Positions 56,701 through 64,000 of a stretch of 64,000 nt of DNA are shown one piece after another. This DNA comes from Garcia nutans. Taxonomy: Eukaryota > Streptophyta > Magnoliopsida > Malpighiales > Euphorbiaceae. The DNA is taken from assembly GCA_947685225.1 (NCBI GenBank), contig CANTUV010000002.1, forward strand, positions 2,976,001 to 3,040,000, read 5' to 3'. Numbering within the stretch: position 1 is the stretch's first letter; every line of letters starts with the position of its first letter. The position numbers and the translations under genes were made by a program. A model generated the notes under the pieces. The model saw only the letters and a program-made list of their open reading frames with translations. It was not told the origin of the DNA and made no database searches.

Positions 56701-57840
56701 GAAAAGCTCACAAATTGGGTCCTCCTTAAGCTCCTCTACTTCAGCACTTCCTAAGGTTTCAAGACAACTGGCTATTTCTGCATCAAAAATTTCCAAGTCA
56801 CTATCCAAAGTCAATGCTAGCTCCAATTTATCAGAGGAACCTGTCTGCAAGAAAACATCTGAAACAACTGCATCAACACAATCAATGAAAGAACAATCCT
56901 CATATAAAGCAGTTGTAGGAATAGGAGAAGTGTTAAAAATAGAAAATTCCATAGTTTGTCCCAAAACAGTCATTGATAATTTTCCATTCTTAACATCTAT
57001 CAAAGTATTGGTAGTCGCCATAAAAGGCCTACCCAGCAAAATGGTGTGTGCAGATGGTGAAGAATTACTTACCTCCATGTCAAGAACAATGAAATCCACA
57101 GGTACTATCAAACCACCAACTTTAACTAACACATCTTCTATAACCCCTTTCGGGAATCTAAGAGATCTATCAGCTAATTGCAACACCATTTTTGTTGGCT
57201 TAAGTTCCCCTAATTCTAAGTCAAGGTACACAGAGTAAGGCATTAAATTCACACTAGCTCCCAAATCACACATGCCATCAGTACATTTTCCATTCCCCAT
57301 AGCAATTTGAATAATAAAGCTTCCAGGATCCTTTAGCTTAGGAGGTAGTTTATGCTGCAAAACAGCACTAGCTACCTCAAAAACTATCACCTTTTCATTC
57401 AGCTCATACCTTTTTTTCTTGGTATTCAATTCTTTGAAGAATTTAGCATAAGCCGGCATGTTCTTAATTGCTTCAAGTAAGGGTAAATTAATACTTACCT
57501 TAGATAGCATGTTGAAGATATCTGAAAACTGCTTATCTTTTTTATCATCCTTCAACCTGCTAGGGAATGGTATAGGTGGCCGGTATGGATTGCTTGCCTT
57601 GTGCAAATCTGGTGTAGGGGACTTCTCCATTGATCCTTCTTCAGCACCTTTGTTCTCTAATTCTCCTTTTTTCTTCTTTTCTTGCTCACCTGCATTCACA
57701 GAGTTATTTTCAACATTATTATTAATTACCTTGCCACTCCTAAGAACAGTCATTGCTTGTGCCTGCTCAGGTTGACTTGGGAACTTCCCCTTTTGATTGA
57801 ATCTGCATCTTCTGTGCAAGTTGCCCCACTTGGGTCTCAA
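53758..57840 (-). CDS. pol: Athila pol polyprotein (PR-RT-RNaseH-IN), intact frame
   Basis: 1360-residue open frame. Protease is near residues 110-290 with active-site DLGASVNLM (about residue 190) and ILLGRPFM. RT is near 440-720 with WWRMCIDYRKLNNATKKDHF, MPFGLCNAPANFQRCMM and catalytic VFMDDFSVF (about 637). RNase H is near 775-890 (MCDASNHAVGA, TTTEKEMLAVVFALDKF, SDHAALKYLL). Integrase has an HHCC finger near 995-1035 (HDLHCGGH, CKHCDHC), Asp in WGIDFMGPF (about 1068), Asp in SDGGSHF (about 1127) and Glu in GQVETSN 35 residues later. A C-terminal part has SRWSGPFEI and VNGQRVKPY. The enzymes copy element RNA to DNA and insert it. All key residues are present. The first about 20 residues are out of register with gag; the family-like text begins at FPSQPEQAQ. 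Confidence 0.95.
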   Translation of the reverse strand: MRPKWGNLHRRCRFNQKGKFPSQPEQAQAMTVLRSGKVINNNVENNSVNAGEQEKKKKGELENKGAEEGSMEKSPTPDLHKASNPYRPPIPFPSRLKDDKKDKQFSDIFNMLSKVSINLPLLEAIKNMPAYAKFFKELNTKKKRYELNEKVIVFEVASAVLQHKLPPKLKDPGSFIIQIAMGNGKCTDGMCDLGASVNLMPYSVYLDLELGELKPTKMVLQLADRSLRFPKGVIEDVLVKVGGLIVPVDFIVLDMEVSNSSPSAHTILLGRPFMATTNTLIDVKNGKLSMTVLGQTMEFSIFNTSPIPTTALYEDCSFIDCVDAVVSDVFLQTGSSDKLELALTLDSDLEIFDAEIASCLETLGSAEVEELKEDPICELFPIEKEEKNPSLELELKELPKNLKYVFLGDHNTLPVIISSELSEGEEMRLVSELKRLKRAIGWGLSDIKGISPSMCMHRITLEEGAKPVRETQRRLNPNMSEVVKKEVLKLLDEGVIYPIANSEWVSPVHVVPKKSGITVVKNENNELVPTRTTTWWRMCIDYRKLNNATKKDHFSLPFIDQMLDKLYGHSHYCFLDGLSGYYQVPIAPKDQSKTTFTCPFGTYAFRCMPFGLCNAPANFQRCMMSVFSNMIDDFIEVFMDDFSVFGNSFDNCLNKLVRVLERCIECNLTLSWEKSHFMVTQGIVLGHVVSSKGIEVDKAKIELIAKLPPPTSVKGIRSFLGHAGFYRRFIKDFSKISQPLCHLLGKDVPFEFTTQCMQAFNSLKEKLTSAPVIVAPVWSLPFEIMCDASNHAVGAVLGQRVDKYLRVIYYASLTLNSAQMNYTTTEKEMLAVVFALDKFRAYLIGSKIIVHSDHAALKYLLTKQHAKPRLIRWVLLLQEFDFQIKDTKGSENVVADHLSKLPYFSENFVSDSIHKNLEAFPDEHLFVVINAPWFADIANYLACGILRSNMSFQEKKRFLHLSKFYFWDEPYLFRICKDEIVRRCVAEEEQLSVLQFFHDLHCGGHFEGKKTAEKVLQSGFYWPTLFKDAQDYCKHCDHCQRVGNIGRRNEMPLQSYIVVELFDVWGIDFMGPFPKSFGYEYILVAVDYVSKWVEAIPTRTNDGNIVVKFVKENILSRFGTPRVIVSDGGSHFCNRLFEKLMHKSGVKHKVATPYHPQTSGQVETSNRQLKGILEKTVNTSRNDWASRLHDALWAYRAAFKTPLGMSPYRLVFGKACHLLVELEHRAYWAIKTLNLDLDKAKRERFLQISELDELRNEAYESSRIYKDRTKALHDRIIVQKTLSPGMKVLLFNSRLRLFPGKFKSRWSGPFEITQVYPSGAIELLNSRTGETFKVNGQRVKPYNEGFQEVRVIDSTLIHDP

Positions 57841-59143
57841 CCTTCTTAAAAGATGCTTCCAAGGAATCCAACCTCTTGTTGTTCATCTCCTGATTTTTAG
57901 CACTGACTTGGATAAAAGCCTGTAAGCTTTCCTCCAAACTATCTCTCTTAGGCTGACCTTGATTTGAGGATTGGCCCTGTTGTTGATTCTGTCTCTGGAG
58001 CAAATGGAAAGGCTGCTGAGCATTATTTGTTGTCCAGGAAAAATTGGGGTGACTCCTCCAACCAGGATTGTAAGTGTTGGAATAAGGATCATTTCTGGCT
58101 CTTGGTTGAAATCCCCCCATAACATTAACTTGCTCAGCTTCATTCCCAAAAGACTCATATGTAGAGGGACATATATTTGCTCCATGCCCAAATGTCCCGC
58201 AGATTCCACACACCTCTTGAGTGGATGAAGAAATATTGTTCTTCATGTTTAGCATCTGAACCTGCCTTGTCAACTCAGCTATTTGACTAACCATTTCAGT
58301 ATTAGCTTCCAGTTGATTCACCCCCTTGCTTCTTCCCCTTACACTCTTTTGTTGAGAATTAGCTCCCAACATCTCAAAGATCTCGTAAGTCTCATCAGCC
58401 GTCTTTTCTCCCATGGCTCCCCCAGCTGCATTATCAACGGTGTTCTGAAATTGCTGGGTGAGACCATCATAGAAAAACTGATTAAGGAGTTGAAGTGGGT
58501 AGTGATGATGTGGACACTGAATCAATAACATCTTGAATCTGTCCCAAGCCTCATGAAATGGCTCTCCTTTGAATTGAGAGAATGTAGTAATCTTCCCTCT
58601 CAACTCAGCTGTCTTTTGGTGTGAATAGAACTTGCCCATGAATTTATTGTAAACTTGTTCCCAAGTTGTCAGTGAATTCTCTGGCAACATCATGAGCCAG
58701 CTCTTTGCCCTGTCCTTCAAAGTATAAGGGAAACATCTCATCCTCAACTTATCTTCTGTAAGTCCTCCCAAAGGAAAAGTGTTGAGGGTGGAGTAGAAAT
58801 CCCGAATAAAATTCAAAGGATCTTCATTTGGAACTCCATAGAATGATGGTAGCATGTTGTAGTGAATGTTCTTCAACTCATAATTCCTTGCTGCTTCTGT
58901 CAGTCTTATGCAAGAAGTGGAAGTCCCAATGACAGGTCTAGCAAAATCTCTCATGGTTCTTTGTCTTTCTTCAGCCATCTTTACAGATTTTTCAGATTCT
59001 GACTCAAAATCTGAAATGTCCTCCTCTGAAGTATCAAATCCGGTGTAGAGCTCAAACTCTTCTCTGCTCCTTTTCACTCTCTGAATTTCTGGAATAAAAG
59101 GGTGTAACTCTCCTTCGAGTGATCTCCTGCCTTGCATAAACAA
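57767..59143 (-). CDS. gag: Athila gag, 458 residues
   Basis: N-terminal acidic region (TSEEDISDFESESEKSVKM), Retrotrans_gag capsid domain near residues 90-250 (MLPSFYGVPNEDPLNFIRDF, KSWLMMLPENSLTTW, QLLNQFFYDGL), zinc knuckle CGICGTFGHGANIC near 311-324 (C-x2-C-x4-H-x4-C), then a Gln/Asn-rich part. The end has NKRLDSLEASFKKVETQVGQ, a likely coiled coil. It overlaps the pol frame by 74 bases in another frame. The nested Athila derivative reads through the matching point in one frame, so the gag stop here is probably due to one extra base near 57782-57786. The start at 59143 is the first ATG after the leader. Confidence 0.92.
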   Translation of the reverse strand: MFMQGRRSLEGELHPFIPEIQRVKRSREEFELYTGFDTSEEDISDFESESEKSVKMAEERQRTMRDFARPVIGTSTSCIRLTEAARNYELKNIHYNMLPSFYGVPNEDPLNFIRDFYSTLNTFPLGGLTEDKLRMRCFPYTLKDRAKSWLMMLPENSLTTWEQVYNKFMGKFYSHQKTAELRGKITTFSQFKGEPFHEAWDRFKMLLIQCPHHHYPLQLLNQFFYDGLTQQFQNTVDNAAGGAMGEKTADETYEIFEMLGANSQQKSVRGRSKGVNQLEANTEMVSQIAELTRQVQMLNMKNNISSSTQEVCGICGTFGHGANICPSTYESFGNEAEQVNVMGGFQPRARNDPYSNTYNPGWRSHPNFSWTTNNAQQPFHLLQRQNQQQGQSSNQGQPKRDSLEESLQAFIQVSAKNQEMNNKRLDSLEASFKKVETQVGQLAQKMQIQSKGEVPKST

Positions 59144-59260
59144 AAATTTCTAGAAAAAGAAATATCAAAAGCAAAAGACAAATAAAATAAAATGAAAACA
59201 ATGAAAAATAATCCTAAGTATTTAAATTTTTTTTTTAAATAAACAATTACGCCAATTAGC

Positions 59261-59279
59261 CTCCCCGGCAGCGGCGCCA
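59261..59279 (-). other. primer-binding site, tRNA-Asp type
   Basis: The minus strand reads TGGCGCCGCTGCCGGGGAG, six bases inside LTR edge 59286. The shared GGCAGCGGCGCCA also occurs at 8212-8224. Confidence 0.9.
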
Positions 59280-59285
59280 AAAACT

Positions 59286-60989
59286 TGTTGCGTTCGAATT
59301 AACTCTACCACAAAACGTCACTCGCAAGTATACGAGGTAGCTGTAGCAAAGGTGATCATCCCAAGATCGTCTCACAAGGAAGCCAAAGTGGGTAATTGAT
59401 TATCAAATTAAAAGTAACAAGTAATTAAAGAAATTTAAATTGCTAAGTAATGAAGAGGTTTAATTGAAGTTTAAAACAATTAAAGTAACTAAAAACTGAT
59501 GTTTTGATTTACTTGATAGAAGGGTCTAGGGTTTGCACTTCTCTACTAATGATATGTATGAACGGTTATTCCTCTTAACTAAGTTAATTCCTAAGATTAA
59601 ATCTCAAACAACTTAATTAATTGAGTCAAGGAAATAAGCTCTCGCATTCAAACCTCTTACAACTAATCTTATTATAATTGAAACAATCTTTTTAATAGGT
59701 TATATCTCTAATTCACCTAAGTCCTTAATTGAATTGTTCTAGCATTAGACTTCATCTCTCAATCCATCATCTAATACCTAAAACACACAATTGGTGGCCA
59801 ATCAATTATATGTTAACAATATTTCATTCAATAAAGGCTGAAGAAATCATTAGTTAAGAGAAAAACCAATTCATACAATCATAGCAAATCCATACAAACC
59901 CTAGACTAGATCAAATTAGTTCATAATGCAATCAAATATATTCATCTCATTGATGTTCAAAGAAATCGAAATAGACATGATAATATCCATTCAATAAAAT
60001 TAAAGAGAATAAGTTTGAGAACAAAACCAGATTACAACTTCTTGAAGCTTTTGAAGAATCTCTTGTTCAATCTTGCAAGAAGGATGTTTTGATGGCTAGA
60101 ATAATTTAATCTAAACTAGTTTTAATCCAAAGTGAAATCAAAATCAAGAAAACAAAACTAAAACCCTAAGTTCACTCTCTTGACGGCTCAAACAATTCTC
60201 CAAATCGTCCATCGCTCCAACCCTAACTTTCTTTTTTCTTTTTATACGAAATGTCGGCTTTAAAATTCGTTGCGCGTTTGTTTCATTAGGGACACGGCCA
60301 GGTGATGAGGGACACGGCCGTGTGAGGGCTTGTTGGAGGGACACGGCCAGGTGACATGGCCGTGTCCCCTGCAGGTGTCCACCTCTGTTGCATTCTTGTC
60401 TTTCTTCTTCTTTTGGTTGAGTGACACGGCCAAGTCATGAGTGACTTGGCCGTGTTGCACCATGATTGAGGGAAACGGCCACATGACTTGGCCGTGTCCC
60501 TTGCCTGTGTCTGCCTCTGTGAAATTTTTAATCTTCCTTTCCTTTGGTAACAAGTGAGACACGGCCAAGTCAAGGTGACTTGGCCGTGTTGCTCTTCTTT
60601 GGAGGGACACGGCCACATGACTTGGCCGTGTCCCTTGCTTGTGTCTGCTACTGGGGCTTGCTCTTCAATTTAATCTGGGTATGGGACACGGCCAGTGACT
60701 TGGCCGTGTCCTCTGCCTGTGTCAGCTACTGCCCATTTCATCTTCAATTTGTTTCCTTGCTGTTTTAACCCTAAACAAAACTTAAACAAGTATTAAATAA
60801 ACAATATCCAACGAAACATAAACACATAATAAAAATTAAATAAAAAATGACAGAAACATAGAAATAAACTAAAACTACACAATTAAAGAAAACACTAAAC
60901 AAACCAATTAAAACTAACATAATACCTAAATAAAACAATAATTAACATAACAAACAAGACACAAAACTATAACAAAAACTAATAAAACA
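59286..60989 (-). repeat. 5' LTR of the young Athila, 1704 bp
   Basis: Near-identical to 48599-50304. The TATA box on the minus strand is at 60238-60246, and the hairpin motif array at 60287-60722. It is followed by CTAGG. Confidence 0.96.
60287..60722. repeat. GACACGGCC/GGCCGTGTC hairpin array, 5' LTR
   Basis: Partner of the array at 49600-50035. Several of the few LTR differences are C/T or G/A changes within these CpG-containing motifs (for example GACATGG versus GACACGG). Confidence 0.9.
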
Positions 60990-60994
60990 CTAGG

Positions 60995-61720
60995 TCATCC
61001 TATGCAGGTTGATAGCCTAGCCAAAAGGAGGTTGAGATCTTTAATAATTATGAAACTAAGTGTTTCTTATTGATTTTTACCCAAGCTGAGTCTGAGAAAA
61101 TAGCCCATCTTTTTCATTATATGGGCCACTACATATTTTGAGTATATATCAAAATCAAGATAAATTAGATCTTTTCCTACTTCTTCCTCTACTAACTAAA
61201 TTGTTTTTAAAGTAAACTAAAAGAGGGTTGTTGGTAATTTCGACTGAATTTCCAAAATGGGTGCCATGGGGAGTGAATCATACTTTCCATAATAAGCCTC
61301 CTTTATTGTTACAATGGATGAACCATGTGAGAATTTCAACTTCTAGAGGATGGAATAAGGGACAACTTTGGCCTGATGGATCCAAGTTCTTCCCAATAAT
61401 AAGTTAAAATAGGCTAGCACATTGATCACTTGGAATGGGATGACTTGTGTTACTGGATCGATGGTTACTTCTAAGTTAGCCACCCCCAATACCTCTCTCT
61501 TAATATTATCATAGGCTCTTATAACCTGGTCAAAAGCCATAAAATTAGAAGCTTTAAGGCCTAAATAGGAGGCTACTTTTAGGGGACACACATTGAGTGT
61601 TGAACTATTATCAACCAAAACCAAGGGTATAGTTTTTCACCAAGTGACAACTATGATGTACAAGGCATTGTTATGTTGATCCTCTTCTTTGGGTAAGTCT
61701 TGATCATTAAAAGTGATGGC
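60995..61720 (-). pseudogene. Tat/Ogre-type protease remnant and start of linker
   Basis: Minus frames give KEEDQHNNALYIIV, then LVDNSSTLNVCPLKVASYL (the active-site region, DNSS where relatives have DNGS), RAYDNIKREVLG, FNLLLGRTWIHQAK and VVPYSI. These are the usual Tat protease blocks. Left of 61340 a worn G-patch-like linker (AHIMKKMGYFLRLSLGKNQ) leads to the Athila insertion, beyond which the linker continues at 48593. A stop near 61635 and others break it. Confidence 0.78.
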
Positions 61721-63400
61721 AACTTCCTTTGTTTCCTTTGATGTTGGTTTAGAGCTTAGCATAAAGCTTGTCGATGAGCATAGAATGATCTAGATAGAAA
61801 TGTTTGCTTGAGTTTTCTTTAATTATTTTAGAACTGCATCTTTATATGGCTCAAGGGTATGATTAATCTTGGGTCCTTTTTCCTTAAAAAGGTCAAGTCT
61901 TACCTCTAACTGTAGTTTTGAATATGCCATCATTTCATATGGTGCCAGTATCACCCTCCTACTATGAGTGGTAGTATTTACTTCATCAATAAACTATCCC
62001 AGGTCCAAAACACAGCAAAAATAATGGATAAAGCTTACTGGGTCAATCTTGGCTTCAGCTATGGAGCCAACACATCTAACTATGGTTTGGTGATTTAGTA
62101 AAGGATTGGTGGAAATATTTGGTCAATTTTGAGGGGGGTTCAATTAAACCTCCATCTATTAAGTCTTCAATTTTGTGTCTTAAGGTGCAGTTATTGGTGA
62201 AATGGCATGGGGTCTTGTAATATTCATAATGCTGGTTTGCATTATAGAGCCTGGGTAATAGACTTGGAGGGCATTGAGGTTCCAGAGATTTGAGTAAATA
62301 TGCTTCTTAGGCTTTCTTGAAGACAACTTTCAATTGCATACCCAAATCTAAAAATTTTTCTTTCCTTCCTTTCTAGCCTGATAGTTTTCTTGGTATTGAT
62401 ATTCATGATTTCACTGCCTTTTTGATTTGCTACTATGGTGTAGTTGGTCTTTTTGTACCTTGAGGAGGATGCTTCATCTTTAAGTTGCCTTGACCAGATG
62501 AGATCCTCAATCTTGGAGGATGTTATTACTAAAGACTTAAAATCCAGAAAATATTGGATTTGCATATGAGTTAGGTAAATGGGTAGTAGGTTATTCACAA
62601 TTATATCAATCAGCTCTTATTCCATGGGTCTATTCACCATTTGGCAGCTTTCGCCCTCCATCTTTGCAAGAAAGTGGAAAAGGATTCTTTTAGTTGTTGC
62701 TTGATTATTTCAAGGTCTCTTCGAGTTACATCAATCTCAATATTGTAATGATATTTTTTGATAAAAGCATTAAAAATTTCTTCCCATGTGTGTTATTTTG
62801 CTTTATCCAGGTCTACAAACCATCTTATAGTAGCCCCAGTGAGGGATTACTTAAAAACTTTAGCAAGGAGCTCTCTAGTTATACCAAGGGGTTCAGTACT
62901 TAAACATATATCTTTAAATGCATTTTTGGGCAAGTGATTCCATCAAACTTATCCATATCCTGCATTCTAAATTTTAATGGCAAGTATGCTTTAGGAAAGA
63001 GCATAAGGGAGTCCATATCAAGAAGTTCATCATGACTTTTATAGCTTTGAGGGATCTTTACATTGCCTCCAATTTATCTAATAGCTACTTGATTTCTTCA
63101 TCAATGCAAGAATGAATTATGGGTGAAGTTGGAGCTAAAAGCAAATTAAGGCTAACAGCTAGTGGAGGTGGTTGTTAATTAGGTCCCGTAATGTTAGTTA
63201 TATTCAAATTGATGGTGGTTAGGGTTGTAGTTTGAGGATGGATGGCTTGAATCATGGTTTGGACTTCCTCTAGGATCACAATTATTTGGGTTTCTAATGT
63301 ATAGGTAAGCATGGCATGGTTATTTTCCTTTTGTCCCTTTAAAAAGGCTTCCAAATAAGCTGGCATCTAGGTGCTACCTTCTTATTCTCCCATGGGTACC
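61721..63400 (-). pseudogene. Tat/Ogre-type gag remnant
   Basis: Frame pieces at 63175-63366 (MPAYLEAFLKGQKENNHAML, with a long hydrophobic/polar helix region) and 62242-62598 (VNNLLPIYLTHMQIQYFLDF, TSSKIEDLIWSRQLKD) fit the N-terminal and capsid parts of Tat gag (compare MIVRGVLPNLRERM in the TR-GAG gag). Many stops and shifts occur, and no zinc motif is clear. Assignment rests on position ahead of protease and on these blocks. Confidence 0.6.
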
Positions 63401-64000
63401 TTCAAAAGGAACATGACAATCTTAGCTTTAGGAAAATTTTCCAAGATGAGGGTTAAGGTAAGGTTATGTCTTACAGGCAAGGCCTAATTAATCATCTCCC
63501 AAACTTCACTCAGAATGGACTAACTTTAGTTGATAATTCTGGATTTCAAAAGTTTAAAAGAAGGATATGTCTTAATGTTCCCCAAGATTGAAGTATGTGA
63601 TCAGTCTCAGGGGACATGGCATTTTCTAAACTAAAGGGAAGTTAAAGGTAAGGGTATGGAAACTCAATAAAAGACAATGGGGAAAGGAGAGACAAAAGGA
63701 AAAGAAAAAGGAACACATAAGATGTTTTGATGAGCAAACGCTTGAAAGAGTTTTTCATGTATGTGCAATGTGGTTTGCTTGATTATGGTACATACAACCT
63801 ATGGTCAGGATCTATGGTTACTATATGATGGGGATAAAGGGTGGCTTAATCTCCGAAGGGTCCCATCACACTAGAGCAGCAATATACTTAATAATATGTC
63901 AAATAAGGAATCTAGTGTGGGTATGATAGTAAATGAATACTCATTGCACCTCAAATGGATAAAGGATTCATCATGAGTTAGATATTTTTCGTAAGCCCCC
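63401..64000 (-). other. probable leader of the Tat element
   Basis: No frame or LTR boundary recognised up to the window end. The A+G-rich stretch at 63660-63720 has no assigned role. Confidence 0.35.

Larger units (their letters stand above)
48599..60989 (-). mobile_element. complete young Athila element, 12391 bp
   Basis: LTRs at 48599-50304 and 59286-60989, perfect CTAGG duplications (48594-48598, 60990-60994), PBS, PPT, gag, pol and ORF3 all on the minus strand. By hand I count about 19 substitutions (14 transitions) and one 2-base indel between the LTRs over about 1.7 kb, near 1.1%. It is the only element here with a long intact pol frame. It splits the Tat protease-RT linker. Confidence 0.97.
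37888..64000 (-). mobile_element. old Tat/Ogre-type element in three pieces
   Basis: Minus-strand coding order from right to left: gag (about 63400-61721), protease and linker (61720-60995, 48624-48045), RT, RNase H, second RNase H, integrase finger (47672-45710), integrase core (39579-38990), then a 3' region. It is interrupted by the complete Athila (48599-60989) and by the LTR complex at 39580-45709. A second, aRNH-type RNase H between RT and integrase marks the Tat lineage. Its LTRs are not seen; the left end is set only by the Athila LTR end and is uncertain. Confidence 0.75.

Noticed and set aside
56222..57238. Plus-strand frames at 56222-56614 and 56696-57238
   Set aside because: They are antisense to the intact Athila pol frame, with no recognisable domain.
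53758..57840. Host gene for a 1360-residue protein
   Set aside because: It has protease, RT, RNase H and integrase in order and lies between two LTRs with a target duplication.

Overview
This window is a plant nuclear repeat island. From end to end it is LTR retrotransposons nested in one another. I see no host gene, rRNA, tRNA or organellar sequence. The sequence is A+T rich. All recognisable proteins belong to plant retroelement lineages: Ty3/gypsy Tekay-type chromovirus, Athila and Tat/Ogre, plus Ty1/copia-like LTRs. Primer-binding sites match plant tRNA ends. The host is therefore a flowering plant, most likely a eudicot; species cannot be told from the sequence.

Layout. (1) 1-11770: left-truncated Tekay-type element on the minus strand, with decayed gag-pol (1-3222) and a 5' LTR (3395-4669 plus 10303-11770). 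The LTR is split by a minus-strand Athila deletion derivative (4670-10302). (2) 11771-15724: right part of a plus-strand, probably copia/SIRE-like, non-autonomous element, with a decayed plant-transposon-domain ORF and a 3' LTR (14264-15724). It sits inside an Athila RT codon. (3) 15725-37887: old plus-strand Athila (RT-RNaseH-IN, ORF3, 3' LTR). It was later hit by a Tat/Ogre-like gag-only element full of tandem repeats (18554-29525, target duplication ATAGG), a Tekay-like solo LTR (30749-33268, TTGTG) and a copia-like solo LTR (34398-35767, CAATA). (4) 37888-64000: very old minus-strand Tat/Ogre element (integrase fragment at 38990, pol at 45710-48593, protease and gag at 60995-63400). It was hit by a long solo LTR (39580-45709) that contains another solo LTR (40523-43802, AGGGA), and by a young complete Athila (48599-60989, CTAGG).

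The young Athila is 12.39 kb, with LTRs about 99% identical, an intact 1360-residue pol frame and a 458-residue gag frame. Gag and pol appear separated by a single-base shift. The third ORF (ORF3) is cut by one stop ahead of a coiled-coil tail.

Main observations. First, short inverted-repeat motifs of the type GACACGGCC...GGCCGTGTC form arrays in the LTRs of two unrelated lineages (Tekay and Athila), and also inside the young Athila ahead of ORF3. Second, in both Athila lineages the LTR order 'motif array, then TATA box' is repeated inside the element just upstream of ORF3, suggesting a second, internal promoter for that ORF. Third, ORF3-type proteins (plant transposon domain followed by a coiled coil and a Pro-rich or acidic tail) recur in three different elements. 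Boundaries supported by target-site duplications are exact; other boundaries are estimates by eye.
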